A stretch of 64,000 nucleotides of DNA from Epithemia pelagica (taxonomy: Eukaryota > Bacillariophyta > Bacillariophyceae > Surirellales > Surirellaceae): positions 2,294,001-2,358,000 of the forward strand of contig OX337231.1 of the NCBI GenBank assembly GCA_946965045.2, given 5' to 3'. The position numbers and the translations under genes were made by a program. This document shows positions 62,230 through 64,000 of the stretch, piece after piece. The notes under the pieces were generated by a model. The model had not been told where the DNA came from, did no database searches, and saw only the letters and a program-made list of their open reading frames with translations. How positions within the stretch are numbered: the first letter of the stretch is position 1; every line of letters begins with the position of its first letter.

Positions 62230-64000
62230 ATGGAAGATGACTGCTTTTCAATAGCGGACTCAAGCATAACCTCGGTTTCTCTCAATCCTACGTATTCAGA
62301 AGAAGATCGGGAGGGTATTTCATTGTTGCGGCAAATTTTTACGGACGAACCTGTTGAAGAACTGCGAAGAATTCATCAGTCTCGCTTACAGCGTGTATCC
62401 ACCAGTCAAGATGAAATGTCGACTGACCAAGCTTCAGCGGATGAGGAAAGAAAAGGACGAGGGGCGATGAACATTGAAAGATTTGATTTGCCAGATGATT
62501 TCTTGAGATTGCCTTCGTCTGTTGCTGTTCTTCGATACCAAGGTGAGACAAGGAACGGCGTCAGCAAGCAATCCGTTTACCGTTACGAATCGCTCTCTGT
62601 TATGCAGCAACGCATTATGCAACAAATCAACTCCAAAAGCTATCCGAATCATCTCGGTGAAATTGCTGGTTTGAGTGAGAGGCTGTTTCTGTCTCGTCCG
62701 GAAGCTCAAGTATTCACGAGGGCTGTGGTTCGCAATGCCCAGATTGGTCTGGGAATGACCCTGCATTATGAGAATAACGTCGTCAAGGTACACTCTGTTG
62801 CAGCAACGATTGGTGATTCAGATTCTTTTGCACGGTCGGAAACTCAAGTTGGTCCAGCCATGCACGCTGGTATCAACCCTGACGATATTGTTCTTGGTTT
62901 CAACGGCAACATCTTGACCAGCTACATAAATCGACAGGAGATTAGCGGAGATGATGTGCTGATAAATGTGGTTGAGGTAATTCGGAGCTCTCCAGATCCA
63001 GTCGTCGTTCATGTTTGCAGAATTCCTGTGAAGGAAAAGCACACGCAACCTGGCATTAACTTTTCGGGTGCTTCATTGCTGGATGAGACTGTACTGGACT
63101 CTTCTACAGATGATATCGACACAAAACCGAATATGGCGAGGGGCCGTCCAGAGCACCCACCAATATGGTCCACTCCCTCTTTTGGACAGAATGGAGAGCC
63201 TCAGATTCACGGACTCATCAATCTCTTGTCGTCCCGAGGCTTGGTCCCTTCTAGCGAAGAGGCCTTGGATCTGAGTGCGGCAATGGCCAGATTCAATGAG
63301 CGTGCGTGGGAAATGGAATCTTTCTCCTCGCTTCGGCTGAATCACGGGCGATCTGGGAAGATCAATGATACATTGATCCCTTTGGTTGGCGTTCGAAAGG
63401 CTCTCAGTGTACGAATTGTCAACTACTTTACAGAAGGCAATCGAACGGCCTATACAATATGGGTCTATGACGTTGAATCCGGACAGGAATGGTACGCCCC
63501 CGTTCGCTACTTTGAAGACTTTGCCGACCTTCGACATGCTGCGGCAGGTCTGATTCCACGGTTTGGGAAGCTGCCCTTTCCTCGACAGACCAAGTCGATT
63601 TTTGGCAGTCCTCGCTCCAATACACCCGCCTTGTTGGAAAGTCGATGCTGGCAACTCGAAAAGTTTCTCCGTGCTCTGTGCAGCTCCCTTTATGATCATG
63701 AACTCCATGCTTCCACGGGCGAAGTCGCGATACATGTCCAATCATTCTTGGGTTGCGAGACCGTGAAATTCCATCCTGTTGTCGGATACGAGTCCCGGGA
63801 CGAGACGACTTCCAACCTTGATCTAAGCATGAAGAATGCCTTGAAACGAAGTTTTCAGTTCTACACTTATCGCGTATTCCTGCTAAAGCCATTGGCGTAT
63901 ATTGTGGATGATTTTGTGGAGAACATGCGGCAGAAATGTCCGTCACTTCAAGATCTTGAAGGCATTGAGTCTCAAGGAGTAGCTACCCTCCAGCAAATGG
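62230..64000 (+). CDS. PDZ and PX domain protein, partial at window end
   Basis: An uninterrupted frame of 590 codons from ATG 62230 runs off the right edge. The first about 110 residues are acidic and disordered. A PDZ-like segment covers about 155-260 (AQIGLGMTLHYENNVVKVHS, AMHAGINPDDIVLGFNGN). A PX-type phosphoinositide-binding domain lies at about 395-505: LSVRIVNYFTEG, YTIWVYDVESGQEWY, the RYFEDFADL motif, the Pro-rich KLPFPRQTKSIF, and LEKFLRALCSSLYDHEL ending in VQSFLGCE. PX proteins bind PI3P on endosomes, so this looks like a sorting-nexin relative. What lies beyond the window cannot be said. No intron is needed in the visible part. Confidence 0.8.
   Translation, partial: MEDDCFSIADSSITSVSLNPTYSEEDREGISLLRQIFTDEPVEELRRIHQSRLQRVSTSQDEMSTDQASADEERKGRGAMNIERFDLPDDFLRLPSSVAVLRYQGETRNGVSKQSVYRYESLSVMQQRIMQQINSKSYPNHLGEIAGLSERLFLSRPEAQVFTRAVVRNAQIGLGMTLHYENNVVKVHSVAATIGDSDSFARSETQVGPAMHAGINPDDIVLGFNGNILTSYINRQEISGDDVLINVVEVIRSSPDPVVVHVCRIPVKEKHTQPGINFSGASLLDETVLDSSTDDIDTKPNMARGRPEHPPIWSTPSFGQNGEPQIHGLINLLSSRGLVPSSEEALDLSAAMARFNERAWEMESFSSLRLNHGRSGKINDTLIPLVGVRKALSVRIVNYFTEGNRTAYTIWVYDVESGQEWYAPVRYFEDFADLRHAAAGLIPRFGKLPFPRQTKSIFGSPRSNTPALLESRCWQLEKFLRALCSSLYDHELHASTGEVAIHVQSFLGCETVKFHPVVGYESRDETTSNLDLSMKNALKRSFQFYTYRVFLLKPLAYIVDDFVENMRQKCPSLQDLEGIESQGVATLQQM

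Noticed and set aside
1-64000. CRISPR arrays, bacterial operons or ribosome binding sites
   Set aside because: No regularly spaced repeats of that kind, and genes show spliceosomal introns and eukaryotic families throughout.

Overview
The window looks like nuclear DNA from a diatom, probably a raphid pennate one. Three things point there: Ser/Pro-rich PSS-repeat surface proteins, CoDi-type (Copia in Diatoms) retrotransposons, and a precursor with a secretory signal followed by an Ala-Phe plastid-import motif (TTTA|FVLAP). Genes are dense and on both strands. Most introns are short (62-149 bp, one of 224 bp) with GT-AG ends. Species identity cannot be settled without a search.

Layout. 1-9.1 kb: three plus-strand genes without known function: a single-pass membrane protein with a PSS stalk and four cytoplasmic GDW repeats, a basic low-complexity protein, and a coiled-coil protein. 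9.5-16 kb: MON1 (Rab7 activator), convergent with a 1274-aa class C GPCR whose ectodomain is a degenerate 5'-nucleotidase. 16.7-33 kb: three nested transposons. Copia element A is split by copia element B, and B is split by a 938-bp terminal-inverted-repeat element C. Reading frames rejoin when B and C are taken out. 33.9-39.8 kb: a fusion of the actin N-acetyltransferase NAA80 with the actin maturation protease ACTMAP, a class III aminotransferase, and a possible C2-like protein. 39.8-43.7 kb: a PiggyBac-type transposon with a transposase and a convergent accessory ORF. 43.9-64 kb: mostly conserved housekeeping genes: a carnosine N-methyltransferase-like protein, ribosomal proteins eL36 and eL34 head to head, MoaA, a plastid-targeted kinase-PDZ-PP2C fusion, an MFS-like transporter, NDUFAF5, a MATE transporter, NAA20 (NatB catalytic subunit), and a PDZ-PX protein that runs off the window end.

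How the genes relate. NAA20 (NatB) and the NAA80-ACTMAP fusion belong to the same process: NatB acetylates the initiator Met of acidic N termini, ACTMAP removes it, and NAA80 re-acetylates the new actin N terminus. MON1 and the PX protein both concern endosomal membranes. The kinase-PP2C fusion would put opposing enzyme activities on one plastid polypeptide. The retrotransposons appear dead by their coding defects, although B has identical LTRs. Gene models for eL36, the class III aminotransferase, MATE, NAA20 and two of the unknown genes were built by hand from splice signals and reading frame.
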